From NCBI GenBank assembly GCA_016720905.1, contig JADKJT010000014.1, positions 112,321 through 176,320 of the forward strand: a stretch of DNA of 64,000 bases. The letters run 5' to 3'. Of this stretch, positions 27,531 through 38,036 are shown one piece after another. How positions within the stretch are numbered: the first letter of the stretch is position 1; every line of letters begins with the position of its first letter. This stretch comes from Gemmatimonadaceae bacterium. GTDB lineage: Bacteria > Gemmatimonadota > Gemmatimonadetes > Gemmatimonadales > Gemmatimonadaceae. The position numbers and the translations under genes were made by a program. The notes beneath the pieces are model-generated. The model ran no database searches, was not told the DNA's origin, and was given only the letters and a program-made list of their open reading frames with translations.

Positions 27531-28678
27531 GCCTGGTCATCGATGTTTCGGGAACGGAAACTCCAACAGGAATATCCTCCAATCCAACAGCCATGACTTC
27601 GCCGGTCCTGGTTTACAGTGAGTTCCAGCCCCTAGAGGAAGTTATCGTCGGTCGAGCTTATCCACCGGACGCTTATGATCTCGTGGATGACACGCAGTTA
27701 CGTGACATGCTCCGGCGAGTTGCACGTGAGACTGAGGAGGACTTTGAGCGTCTCGTGAAAATCTTTACCGACGCGGGCGTGACGGTACGCCGACCGCAGA
27801 TCTTGCACGACCTTTATGAGATTCACGCGAATGTTTGTGAGCCAAAGATGGTCGACATTGGTCCGTGGCGGTCTGGATATCCGAATCCTCCGATCTTTCC
27901 AAGAGACCTCACACTTACCATTGGCACGAAGATCATCAACGTCTATTCGCGTGTCCCAAGCCGTTGGCTTGAGAATCAGGCATGCCACGACATCTTCGTT
28001 GAGTATTACATCAAGGGTGCAGACTGGATTTCAATGCCACCCCCACTGCTAGACGCCTCATCAGGGTCCTACTTGGACTACGAAGGAAAGGCCGTCCTCT
28101 TCCATGCTGCGGCGCTGATGCGGTGTGGACGCGATGTCTTTCACACGAGGCCGGCTAGCGCACTTTCGTCGTTTGCCAAAGGCACGGATCTCGGCCTTCG
28201 ATGGATCAAAGAGGCCGCCGGGCCAGAGTTCCGCTTTCATCCTGCCAATGCGTTCGGTCACCTCGACAGCAAGATAGCCCTCCTACGACCGAGCCTTCTG
28301 CTTAGCTGGTTGCCACGCGAGGCTCTACCAGAGCCGTTGCAGAGCTGGGATCTCATTCCGGTGGAAAGCAAGACGCCATTGCCCGACGAATTCATTCGCC
28401 TTCGCAGACGCCGCTTCTACAAGGAATTCGTTTCCAAGTGGTTGCAGGAATGGATCGGGTATGTCGACGAAACTCACTTCGACATCAACGCTTTCAGTCT
28501 TGGCCCTGACCGCGTGCTGATGAATGGTTTCAATTCGGAGCTCTTTGCGCGAATCAGAAAATATGGTATTGAGCCAATCCCGTTTGACTTTCGACACCGC
28601 TTCTTCTGGGATGGCGGTTTGCATTGTGTGACTTTGGATGTTCGCCGCACGGGGGGGTGCGTTGACTACTTCTCTTGA
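27527..28678 (+). CDS. Amidinotransferase of the glycine/inosamine-phosphate (GATM/StrB) family
   Basis: A 383-residue enzyme transferring an amidino group, usually from arginine, to an amine. Recognisable features: LEEVIVGRAYPP near the N-terminus, NPPIFPRDLTLTIG with the catalytic-site Asp region, GHLDSKIALLRP with the catalytic His region, and WDGGLHCVTLDVRR with the active-site Cys near the C-terminus. The GTG at 27527 overlaps the previous stop (GTGA); an ATG at 27593 (MTSPVLVYSEFQPLEE) matches the family N-terminus better. Coupled to a PLP enzyme, as StrB is with inositol aminotransferases in streptomycin synthesis, it may guanidinylate an amino sugar or cyclitol. The substrate is not readable from sequence. 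Confidence 0.85.
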   Translation: MSLVIDVSGTETPTGISSNPTAMTSPVLVYSEFQPLEEVIVGRAYPPDAYDLVDDTQLRDMLRRVARETEEDFERLVKIFTDAGVTVRRPQILHDLYEIHANVCEPKMVDIGPWRSGYPNPPIFPRDLTLTIGTKIINVYSRVPSRWLENQACHDIFVEYYIKGADWISMPPPLLDASSGSYLDYEGKAVLFHAAALMRCGRDVFHTRPASALSSFAKGTDLGLRWIKEAAGPEFRFHPANAFGHLDSKIALLRPSLLLSWLPREALPEPLQSWDLIPVESKTPLPDEFIRLRRRRFYKEFVSKWLQEWIGYVDETHFDINAFSLGPDRVLMNGFNSELFARIRKYGIEPIPFDFRHRFFWDGGLHCVTLDVRRTGGCVDYFS

Positions 28679-29087
28679 CGACAATGTGACGTGCCTCGAA
28701 AGTGGAAGCTGGCGTGAACCGACGCCGCTGCCACCTGCGGCACCGCACAATGAGTGGATGGCACTTCAGGCCGCCCGCGCAAGCGGTAATGAGCTCCAGT
28801 TCGATGCTCGGCGCGCGGCAACCCACGCTCTACAAGCTGATGATCTGGCTGGTGCGTTTGATGCGGCGCTGAAAGGGCCTGAAGATGCCGGTTCCCGGCG
28901 GCGGGCCATTGAAGAGGCATTCATTCGAGACTCCGGAGAGGCCGACGACTCGACGGTCGTTAGGTACCGGGCTTCCCAAAGGGCGTCGATTCTCGCGCAT
29001 TCGTTCCGGTTCCTTCGGTTGCCCCCCATCATGAAGCTGGCGCGATGCAGCCGTATTTCTTTCCCTACTTGGGATACTTCGACCTGA
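28638..29087 (+). CDS. Hypothetical protein between amidinotransferase and WbqC-like gene
   Basis: An open frame of up to 149 codons, largely alpha-helical and rich in Ala, Arg and Glu (GNELQFDARRAATHALQADD, RRRAIEEAFIRDSGE). The true start may be the TTG at 28662, which would reduce the overlap with the preceding gene to 17 bases. The last 14 codons overlap the start of the next gene and may not be real. No family recognised and no membrane segment or signal peptide. It could be a fragment of a larger broken protein. Confidence 0.4.
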   Translation: MFAARGGALTTSLDDNVTCLESGSWREPTPLPPAAPHNEWMALQAARASGNELQFDARRAATHALQADDLAGAFDAALKGPEDAGSRRRAIEEAFIRDSGEADDSTVVRYRASQRASILAHSFRFLRLPPIMKLARCSRISFPTWDTST

Positions 29088-29721
29088 TCAACAGCGTTGA
29101 GCGCTGGATTGTCGCAGACACGGTGCAGTACATCCGGCACGGTTGGATCAACCGCAATCGCATTGTGAACGAGGCCGGAGGATGGCAGTACATCGTGACG
29201 CCCATCAAGAAGCATCCGGTCCAAACGCCAATCTGCGACGTCGAGATTTCCGATTCGATCGATTGGCGTGGTCGAATTCTCAAACAAATGGACCAGTACC
29301 GGAAACGGGCGCCGTTTTACATTCCCACCCGCGAGTTGATCGAGGATTGTCTGTCCATCAGGGAATCGTCGATCACAAGGCTCAACGTGCAGCTGCTACG
29401 AAAGGTTTGCGCCAGACTCAGCATCCGGTTCGAGCCATTGATACTGTCCGAGCAGGGTATCGATGTGAGCTGTACTCAGGGGGCGGAGGAATTGGCCGTT
29501 CGACTGTCGTTGGCGGTCGGTGCGACGGAGTACGTCAACCCTCCGGGCGGTGCCGACTTGTACCATGCCAACCGGTTCAAACAGCACGGAATCAGACTGG
29601 TGATCAAGCCCATGGTCGAGTTCGAATATCCCTGTGGGCCGTACGCCATCCCGCACCTCTCGATTCTCGATGTGCTGATGTGGAATGCGCCGGACCAGAT
29701 TAAGGCGTATCTTGACCGGCT
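29031..29721 (+). CDS. WbqC-family protein, 3' end lost in the G/C-only block
   Basis: A WbqC/PF08889-type protein, common in O-antigen and capsule loci and thought to act in aminosugar transfer or modification. The family N-terminus MKLAAMQPYFFPYLGYFDLI is almost present: ATG at 29031 gives MKLA, then one base is missing before AMQPYFF (frame of 29045). Conserved blocks follow: RHGWINRNRIV, YIVTPIKKHPVQTPICDVEI, EYVNPPGGADLYHANRFKQH and PHLSILDVLMWNAPDQIKAYL. After about residue 227 the sequence enters the G/C-only stretch, so the last 10-20 residues cannot be read. Confidence 0.82.
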
Positions 29722-30653
<932 letters not shown>

Positions 30654-30929
30654 TCACTAGGTCTTCGACCGGTTAGAGAATGGATGCAAGTATCCAAACT
30701 ACCGACGCGCGTCCTTTCTGGTGAATTGCCAATCGCTGTCGTCTTCCGGCGATTCGCACGGCGCGTCCACGCGAGTCTGTCGTTGCGTAAGCTACGAGGC
30801 CAGTCACATCGTCGCCCACATTTCTGGGACGCGCGCAGAGCTGGACAATTATCGAGTCGAGTCGCCCGCCCGACTCGTGAAATCGCGGAATCCTGTCGCG
30901 CCGGCGTCTGTCAATCGCTCGAGTTCTGA
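30654..30929 (+). pseudogene. 3' end of an unidentified gene emerging from the G/C-only block
   Basis: After the block the frame reads VREWMQVSKLPTRVLSGELP, then IAVVFRRFARRVHASLSLRK, and ends ...GVCQSLEF at 30929, tail to tail with the minus-strand operon. Codon composition looks like coding sequence, but the remaining 80 or so residues are not recognisable. It may be the end of a glycosyltransferase-type gene; the body of the gene is hidden or absent. Confidence 0.35.
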
Positions 30930-32257
30930 GCGCCCAGCTCCAGAAGTAGCACTCCAATCAAGGCGGATACGACTAACCACCAGACATATCGAAAGTCCGA
31001 TCCCGTCGTGACAAAAGTGTACGGCGCGACGTAGAGCAGACCGCTGGAAGACACGGCCACCGCACTCCAACGCTTCCGATGTACGCCGACAGTCAGCACA
31101 AGAATCGCGATAATGGCAAACACCCAGCTGCGAAAGAAGATACCGCGGGTTGCGTACAACCACGATGTGGCACGATCGTACATCGGACCGCGGACGAACT
31201 TGAGCCCGAGATCGTTTGCATCGATACCGGTGTGAAATGGGTAGTATACGCTGTCGATCTGGAGAATCGTGGCCACAGCATCAAGTCGCCGTCGTACATA
31301 GGCCCTGGGGTGCGCGGCGATCGCCCCTTGCCAAACATGCACCAGCTCGCGGAATTCAGCGCGGCCCGTCGTCAGGAAATCCTCTGAATGCCAACGTGGG
31401 TTGTAGATCAGCCGGGCGACGTCGGCCGGATCATAAGAGGCTCTGACGAGAGAGAGATCGATGTTCGGGATCGACCGGTACACATGTGGCGGTAGGCGTA
31501 GATCGCCGGTAAGGACGGCAATGCCCGCGAGGTCGTGAAACAAGCTGAACTGGAGGGCTCTCGTGATCCCGCCGGAGTCCCGGACTGCGATCATTCGGCT
31601 CAAGACGATTGATGTCGTGAGCATACCGAGGAGCAGGAGAATCGAAACCGACACAAGAGTGCGGGGCCGTGCCGCGCGTTGTTTGGCGACGCGAATCCAC
31701 AGCGCAACCAGCCACACAACGAGCGGGATGATTGCTGGCAACGCGTTCAAGCGTATGGACATCGCACTGAACAAGGGCAAGATCGAGGCGACCAAGATAG
31801 TGCGTGATCGGCGCTTCGCTCCTGTGAGCGCTAACCCCACAAAAAGGGTGAGCGCCGCGCCGAGCAGCACATCGCTCCAAAGTGTACCGAGCAGCGCGAA
31901 CACCGAAGGCCAGCAGCCAATGGCAAGTAGCGCCAGCGCCGCGCCGATCGGCCGAAATCCGCACCGGCCGACGAGAAGAGCCAGTCCTCCCCAAAAGATG
32001 ACATTCTGAAACAGAAGTAGTGCGACTGGACTCGGCCACAATCTCAGAATCCACATCCAGATGAACGCAGTCATTGGGGGTTTCCCGGCTTCGATGACCC
32101 CGGTAATCGCTTGGCGATACATGTAAAGCGAGTCCCCAGACATGACCGCGGGTGCGAAAATACTGCAACTGAGGCTGATTCCTGCTACAGCCGCCAAGCT
32201 GACCGCATACGACCGAGAGCGTTCGCGGCTCGTTGCCTCGCCCCGCTCCAACTGCAC
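30911..32257 (-). CDS. Polytopic GT-C-like membrane protein
   Basis: About 448 residues with ten or more hydrophobic helices. I place the start at a GTG at 32257 (VQLERGEATSRERS), five bases after the preceding stop, rather than at 32335 deep inside the upstream gene. The first loop contains APAVMSGDSLYMYRQAITG, equivalent in position to the acidic loop of GT39/GT83-type transferases, and a later extracytoplasmic segment ends in YPFHTGIDANDLGLKF. It is the last gene of the operon with the carrier-protein system. Likely roles are transfer of a lipid-linked sugar or a polymerase-type function; neither is proven. Confidence 0.6.
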   Translation of the reverse strand: MQLERGEATSRERSRSYAVSLAAVAGISLSCSIFAPAVMSGDSLYMYRQAITGVIEAGKPPMTAFIWMWILRLWPSPVALLLFQNVIFWGGLALLVGRCGFRPIGAALALLAIGCWPSVFALLGTLWSDVLLGAALTLFVGLALTGAKRRSRTILVASILPLFSAMSIRLNALPAIIPLVVWLVALWIRVAKQRAARPRTLVSVSILLLLGMLTTSIVLSRMIAVRDSGGITRALQFSLFHDLAGIAVLTGDLRLPPHVYRSIPNIDLSLVRASYDPADVARLIYNPRWHSEDFLTTGRAEFRELVHVWQGAIAAHPRAYVRRRLDAVATILQIDSVYYPFHTGIDANDLGLKFVRGPMYDRATSWLYATRGIFFRSWVFAIIAILVLTVGVHRKRWSAVAVSSSGLLYVAPYTFVTTGSDFRYVWWLVVSALIGVLLLELGAQNSSD

Positions 32258-32262
32258 GGGAA

Positions 32263-33600
32263 TCAATTCTTTCTCCGCTGGAAGATGAAATTCGTCGGGA
32301 TCAGGGCTTCCTTCCCGTCCGGATTTGCCACCCACCGCATTGGCGGCCCGTTGGGAAGATGCCGCGAGTAGCGGAGCTCACTACCGAAGTAGCCCGTAAG
32401 ACTCGGGCCAACGCGAAGACCGTAACTCACAGTGAATGGTATCATGGTGACGCAAACCATCGCTCCCAGTCCGAAGCGTTTTCGGCGGTCAAGGCTGTCG
32501 AACAAATGCCCTGAGGCCAGAATGCAAACGAACACTGGGTAGAATGCCCTCCATGTGTTTAGCTCGCCGCCCTGCACAAGAACAAACGCCGGGGTCGAAG
32601 CAAGAAGAATCAGGAGAGTGCCCTTCCTTGCATCGGTACGTACCACTTCGACGGTTCGTGATCGAACCGGTCTTCGAGCCAACAACAAGATCGCAAACAC
32701 GAGCGGAAAGAGCGGTCCCGCCCAGTTGAGAGTGAATCCGATCGCTTGCCTCTGCAATTCCGCGAGTGGAATCGCAGAGAGTCCCTGAACCATCGCAAAC
32801 GGCGTCCTAGGGAAGCCCGGGACGCCATACGGCGCCCCCGCAGGCGGCGAGTACGCCCACCTGAAGGAATCCAAGGAAAGAATGCAGAAACTCGCGAGAG
32901 TCGCGAAAAGACAGAAAGTGACGCCTGAGAGCAGCGGGGCTCTAAGAGAGTTCTCAACAGACCTAACATGGAGGAACAGAACAACCGCCAACGGGAACGG
33001 GATCAACACAATGGCGGACCACTTGCAGGCGAGCGCGAGCCCCGCGCACAGGCCGGAGAGCGTAGCCACCTCAGGCCTTGAGCTTCGACGCGCTACCACT
33101 TCGGGCCACATTGCGAAAAGGAATGACAGCGCCATGAAGAGTGTCATGGCAACATCCAGATACTCACTTCGAGACCAGTTGACCTGGATTGGGCTGAGCG
33201 CGAGGAGCAGAGCGACCCACTCGGCTGTAGAGTCGCTGAACAGGACGCGAGCAAGCAGGTAGCCGATGCCCACCAAGAAGACCCCGCAGAGGGCGGGGAA
33301 CAAGCGTGAAAGGAAGTTGTCACGCCCGTAATCGCGACGCGGAAGAATTGGCGCGAGAACTACGAGCGCGACACGACCAGTAACGAAGTTCATAAGTGGG
33401 GCCAACATCCCGTGTGGGGCACTCCCATACGCATGACGGACGCTGTGGTCCCGAAACGTTCCATTCTCAATCATCACCGGCGCGCGTGCCATTTCATATC
33501 GATAGTGCATTTCATCGAGAGAAGGCACACGATTCCCAAGTCCGAACAGGCGGAACGCCGCCGCAACGCCCAGAATCAGCAGGATGCGAAGGCGACTCAT
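32263..33600 (-). CDS. GT39/ArnT-like membrane glycosyltransferase
   Basis: The start at 33600 (MSRLRILLILGVAAAFRLFG) overlaps the adenylation gene stop by four bases (ATGA). The 445-residue product has a first helix followed by the acidic motif VPSLDEMHYRYEMARA, the Asp-Glu signature of GT-C transferases of the GT39/GT83 (PMT/ArnT) group. About ten helices follow, with HGMLAPLMNFVTGR and WSRSEYLDVAMTLFMALSFL. It should transfer a sugar from a polyprenyl-phosphate donor on the periplasmic face. Within this operon the glycan it builds may be the acceptor of the acyl group activated by the neighbouring genes. Confidence 0.75.
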   Translation of the reverse strand: MSRLRILLILGVAAAFRLFGLGNRVPSLDEMHYRYEMARAPVMIENGTFRDHSVRHAYGSAPHGMLAPLMNFVTGRVALVVLAPILPRRDYGRDNFLSRLFPALCGVFLVGIGYLLARVLFSDSTAEWVALLLALSPIQVNWSRSEYLDVAMTLFMALSFLFAMWPEVVARRSSRPEVATLSGLCAGLALACKWSAIVLIPFPLAVVLFLHVRSVENSLRAPLLSGVTFCLFATLASFCILSLDSFRWAYSPPAGAPYGVPGFPRTPFAMVQGLSAIPLAELQRQAIGFTLNWAGPLFPLVFAILLLARRPVRSRTVEVVRTDARKGTLLILLASTPAFVLVQGGELNTWRAFYPVFVCILASGHLFDSLDRRKRFGLGAMVCVTMIPFTVSYGLRVGPSLTGYFGSELRYSRHLPNGPPMRWVANPDGKEALIPTNFIFQRRKN

Positions 33601-35163
33601 TGGAGCGAGCTCGGAGATGCGAGCGCCTGGTAGTCGATCTTTCCGGTCGATGTCGTCGGCATCGCGTCGAGATACACGAAGTGATCGGGGATCATATAGT
33701 GCGGAAGGTGCTTGGCGCAGAATGATCTCAAATCGATCAGCGAAGGCTTGGCCAACAAGGCGCATGAAAAGAAAGCCGCGATCGTCACCGTAGAATCAGC
33801 GTTTGAATGCGACACAACTGCAATCGACGTCAGCGACGGGTGCGCGGACAGCCTGCACTCGATCTCGGCAAGTTCGATGCGGTATCCACGGCGCTTCACC
33901 ATCCGATCGCGACGACCGTGGAACACCAGATTGCCATTTGGCGCCTCGCTCACAAAGTCACCGGTTCGATACCAGCGAATCTCGTCGTCATCAACGAAGA
34001 ACACTCGGGCGTCCACAACGGGGAGATTCCAATAGCCGGACATGAGTCCGTCGCCACTGACCACGAGTTCCCCAATTTCACCGACACGCACAGGCTGGTC
34101 GCCGTTCAGTACCCTGACGCGCGCATGTGCACACGCGCGACCGACTGGCAAGGTCGTCCTCCCCGCGGAGGCGAAGTCCACAGGCACTTGATACCACGTG
34201 CACACGTTGGTTTCCGTAGGTCCGTATAGATTGAAATACTCGGCCGACGGCCACGCCGCCATGAGCTGCCGCAAATACGGAACCGGGAAAATCTCCCCCG
34301 CGAAAAGCACGAGTCGCAAGGACCCGCAAGCATGACGCTCGAGTTTCCCATAGTTCAGAAGCATTGTCAGCGCCGTGGGAGTCGAGTAGCAGATCGTAAT
34401 GCCACGATCGTCCATCAGCTCCGCAAGCCGACGTGGGTTCTTGGAGGTAGGCTCGTCGATCAGCACCACGGCGGCGCCAGCACGCTGCGACAAACAGATC
34501 GAAAAGCGATAGATCGAAGTGGAACGGTGCGAGCGATGCAAAACGGTCGGCGGGGACCGGATGGAACTCGGCGGTCGCCCACTCGACAAATGCCATCGCA
34601 GCGCGGTGCGAGATGGCGACACCTTCGGCTTTCCAGTGGAACCGGATGTATAGAGAATGCACGCCGGTGAATCGGGCGCGACAAGATCGCAGTCATTTGC
34701 TTGATTGTCGATCCAAAGAGACTCTCGTCGGACCAGGAGCCAGCACCGCGGCCTTACCCGATTGTCGGCAGCATGTGTATGTCGGCTATCGATCTCAGCA
34801 GCTCAGTTCGCGACGGAGGGGAACACCGATCGCAGAAGTGGTCAGGATGAGGCGGGCTGAGCAGTCGGCAAGGATCAGTGCCGCGCGCGCGGCCGGTGCC
34901 AAGGGATCTACGGGAACGTAGACGCCGCCGGCTTGCAGCACCCCGCAGACGATGGCAACAGTATCCACTGACTTCGGCAGTACTATGCCTACCCGGTCGC
35001 CGTTTCGCAGCCCCAAATGGCGCAGCATGGCCGCAACGCGGCTGGCCAATGACGAGAGCATGCCGAACGAGAATCGAGTGTCGTCCGTTTCCACGATGGC
35101 CACGCCATCTGGCGTGTCGCGAGCTGCCTCGAGAAGAACAAGCTGCAACGTCGTCGGCGTCAT
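33597..35163 (-). CDS. Amino-acid adenylation enzyme, proline/pyrrole-type pocket, several frame breaks
   Basis: Stand-alone NRPS-type adenylation enzyme of about 510 residues after repair. It reads MTPTTLQLVLLEAARDTPDG, then YTSGSTGKPKG (A3), FHFDLSLFDLFVA (A4), NLYGPTETNVCTWY (A5), YRTGDFV (A7), GRRDRMVKRRGYRIELAEIE (A8) and TSTGKIDYQAL with the A10 lysine. Mapping against PheA gives the specificity positions D-L-F-Y-L-A-L-V-C, which I recall as the signature of L-prolyl-AMP ligases in pyrrole-2-carboxyl pathways (PltF, RedM, CloN4). Frame breaks lie near 34800, 34750, 34700, 34632 (one G missing in PKG) and 34490. The gene overlaps the carrier-protein gene by four bases. All core motifs survive, so indel errors are likelier than decay. 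Confidence 0.83.
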
Positions 35164-35423
35164 GGTTGTTGGCGAAGCTTCCTCGCAACGAGATGTGCGA
35201 TATCGCTCAAAGTATCGAGATGCGCCTGATCTGCCTCGTGGGCCTCAAGCTCTAGGTGAAAGCGCCTTTCAAGAAACGATACCAACTCAAGAACGTTTAA
35301 CGAATCAAGAACCCCGCCCGAGATGAGCGGCGAAGATTCAGTCAGGAGAGCCGCATCCTCACCCTGAAGATACTGCTCAAGGATGTGCTGCTTAACCACG
35401 TCGATGATGGAGATGTCTGTCAC
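35160..35423 (-). CDS. Stand-alone peptidyl/acyl carrier protein (PltL/CloN5/DltC-like)
   Basis: An 87-residue carrier protein: MTDISIIDVVKQHILEQYLQ opens helix 1, and SGGVLDSLNVLELVSFLERR holds the phosphopantetheine-accepting Ser in the D-S-L motif at the start of helix 2. The block following, with LDTLSDIAHLVARKL, resembles the free-standing carriers that hold proline in pyrrole pathways. It overlaps the adenylation gene by four bases, so the two are translated together. It would carry the activated aminoacyl thioester to the dehydrogenase and then to the membrane acyltransferase. A DltC-like role with D-alanine is the alternative. Confidence 0.9.
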   Translation of the reverse strand: MTDISIIDVVKQHILEQYLQGEDAALLTESSPLISGGVLDSLNVLELVSFLERRFHLELEAHEADQAHLDTLSDIAHLVARKLRQQP

Positions 35424-35469
35424 GAAGGGGGGCTGGGTATAGTGTGTCGACCGATTTCAGCGTGCAAGC

Positions 35470-38000
35470 CTATGGTGCATCGGCACGCCAGGCGGGAAGC
35501 AGAGTGGGATGCGCTCGAAGCCGCTTCAATGCACAGCCCGCGATGAGTTGGTGGCCAACGGCGTTCGGATGAGCGTCGGTTGGGCTAACCCATAGCGTGG
35601 CATCATGGAAATCCATAAACGCATCGGAGCAGTCCAACACAGGAATGCCTGCGGCGTGCATACTGCGCCGAATGGGTGTGAAGCTGCTGCTACCAGCTTC
35701 CCCGGGCAATCGAAGAAGAAGCGCAGCCACTCTTGCATTCATCTTTAGCGCCGTCTCGGCTGCCCAAACGGCCACACGCCCCTGCCACTGCTCCTCATAG
35801 AGCCGCAACCTGCGAGCGATCTCAGAGGAACTCGTGCTCTCGGTAACCATCGCTCGTTTGAGCAATTGCGACAATTCCGCATCTGGAACGGATACACTGC
35901 GCCCGAGAGCGCCTTCCAGATTCTGCGACAGGATATCCAATTCCCCCGTATGTACGGTGAGCAGAACAAGATCGGGCGAGAATCGTGCGCTAAGCACGGA
36001 CATCGCATACACCTCCTGTGCAAGACTCCATCCAGGCACGCTGAAGTTCAGAACTCAACGTGCTGTCGCGTGGCAACTGCGATGCTATCGAGCGCCTTCT
36101 CCATCAATTCGTCGAAGGTTTCAAAGTCGCTCACACCCCATCCCATCGCCACCGAGGGACCGATTAGCGCGATGCGCAGAGTTCCAGGTGGTTTCGCCAG
36201 ATCAAACTCTCGGTCGCGCATTCCCCAGCGATTGACGCTCACAGTTCTTCCGTTTGAGGCCCTGGCAGTCCGCGGGATAAGACTGCGGAGAAGAAAACTA
36301 GCCTCCTCCTTGTAGAGAAAATCTTCCCCAGGCCATCTGTGGATCGTGTCTTGGGCACGCCACGCGCGCGCGAGTACCTGAGGTGGCGAAAGTTCGATTC
36401 GCTCATAGTACCCGACGATACGATCGGGCATCTCTTCCTCGGGAATCCCGCGTCCCTGTAGATGAAGAAGGATCCGCGAAAAATCCGACGGTAGACTGGC
36501 ACTAGCGTTTGGAATAGTGCAGAGACAGGCGGCGAGCACGGCAGCGACGCGCATCGTCGCGCCATGGATGCGCTGGCGAAGCGGTCCGGGAGCCACTGGT
36601 GGCGTGACGAGCTGCGGTAACCCCCAGGCAAAGCCGGTGAATGCGAGTCCGAGTGTCGCGAGTGTCGTAATCAGTACCCAGTCGCTCGGCGACGCGTACC
36701 TAACCTGTGTCCACATGTAGAACCAGGTCATGGAGACTTCCTTGCTCCAGTACGACCAGAGAACAGCAGTTGTAAGAAACGTCCCGACTGTGGCCAGAGC
36801 GCGACCGGTTTCCCACTTGCGACGGCGTCGCTTCGACCGAGCGGTACGTCGCGTTTCCCAAAGTGTCGCACACACCACAAGCGCGGCGAAGCAAGCCCAG
36901 AACAATCCATCACGCCACGATATCAGTGGGACGCCCTGGATCCAGAACTGCTGGTACGAGTGCAGAGCCCAAGTGGCGGCAAAGACCACAATCGTCGATG
37001 CGACAAGCGCTTGCTTCTGCCCATAGCGACGCAGGCGAAAGAAGCTGGGATAGAATACCAGCTTCACCATGAAATCCTTCCAGTAGATGTTAATTCGGCG
37101 CCAAAAGTCAGTGAAGCTTGAAGACAGATAGTAGAGATGGTGAGTCTCTGGAAGCCGGAAGCCGAATAGGTGCAGCATACCGACGATTAGGTGGAACTGC
37201 CCGGACACCCGGACGTAGAGCAGAAAAGTCGATAGCACGTGTTGCACAACGTCTCCCAGATCATTCGCGTATCTCTCACCGATGACAAGTTCGCTGTGTA
37301 CCAGTCGATAGATGAGCAACTGCAGCAGGCCGCGAAAGATCCAGCGCATGCCCTGTTCGTAAATCCCGAACTCCTCTGTATCGAACCGCGTCCGGACAAA
37401 CACCTGATAATCAACGACGGGAAACAGTGGAAAACAGGCGTTCGGCAGCATGAAGAAGTATGACAGTGCATGCGCCGGACTGAATCCTGAGTCCCCGTGC
37501 CGCACCGCGTGGAGATATAGCGCCAGCCGGAACATGAACATCGACGCAAGCACAGGCAGTGCCGCAGCTGGCAGGCCTGCCATACCGGAACGTGCCCTGA
37601 GAATAGCGAGACCTGCTGCGGTGAGGACAATCAGGACCACGCGCCAGCGCAAGTCGAGCGGCAAATGGCACATGACGATCAGGAGCGCTCCGACAGCGAG
37701 CACGACACTGCCAGCGTCGAATCCAACCGCAATCACAACGGACGCAACGGAGAGGGCGCCGAACAAGGGAAGGCGCAATCGCCGTGGCAGTGCAACGCTG
37801 AACAAAAACCCACCGCACGCCAGCAACAGGATGTAGAAGAATGTGCGCGTCTCAATTTCGAAAGCGTACACAAGTAGCAGCGCGCCACCAAGTTGCGCCG
37901 CGATGAGCGCGACCCGGATCAGGTACTCAGCGTTCCTGTAACGCAAGCTGCGGTCGTCAGTCGCCAGCACTGGAAGCGGCGCCGCCACTGTCGTCTTCAT
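35470..38000 (-). CDS. MBOAT acyltransferase fused to an SGNH domain, one frame break
   Basis: Membrane O-acyltransferase with an extracytoplasmic SGNH domain. It starts MKTTVAAPLPVLATDDRSLR and has about ten helices. The MBOAT core is SSSFTDFWRRINIYWKDFMV followed by the membrane His in FAATWALHSYQQFW. Beyond the last helix comes the SGNH domain: VNRWGMRDREFDLA, the nucleophile block IALIGPSVAMGWGVSDFETF and, at the C-terminus, SPTDAHPNAVGHQLI with the Asp-His pair. A single base is missing near 36048 (GTTGAGTTCTGA; the repaired text reads VEVLNFSVPGWSLAQEVYAM), splitting the open frames at 36048-38000 and 35470-36039. The repaired protein is about 843 residues and combines the roles of DltB and DltD, or AlgI and AlgJ. 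It should move the carrier-bound acyl group to a glycan outside the membrane. Confidence 0.83.
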
Positions 38001-38036
38001 CGGAAAGTGTTTCGAACGCTTCGGATGTATCGCCGA

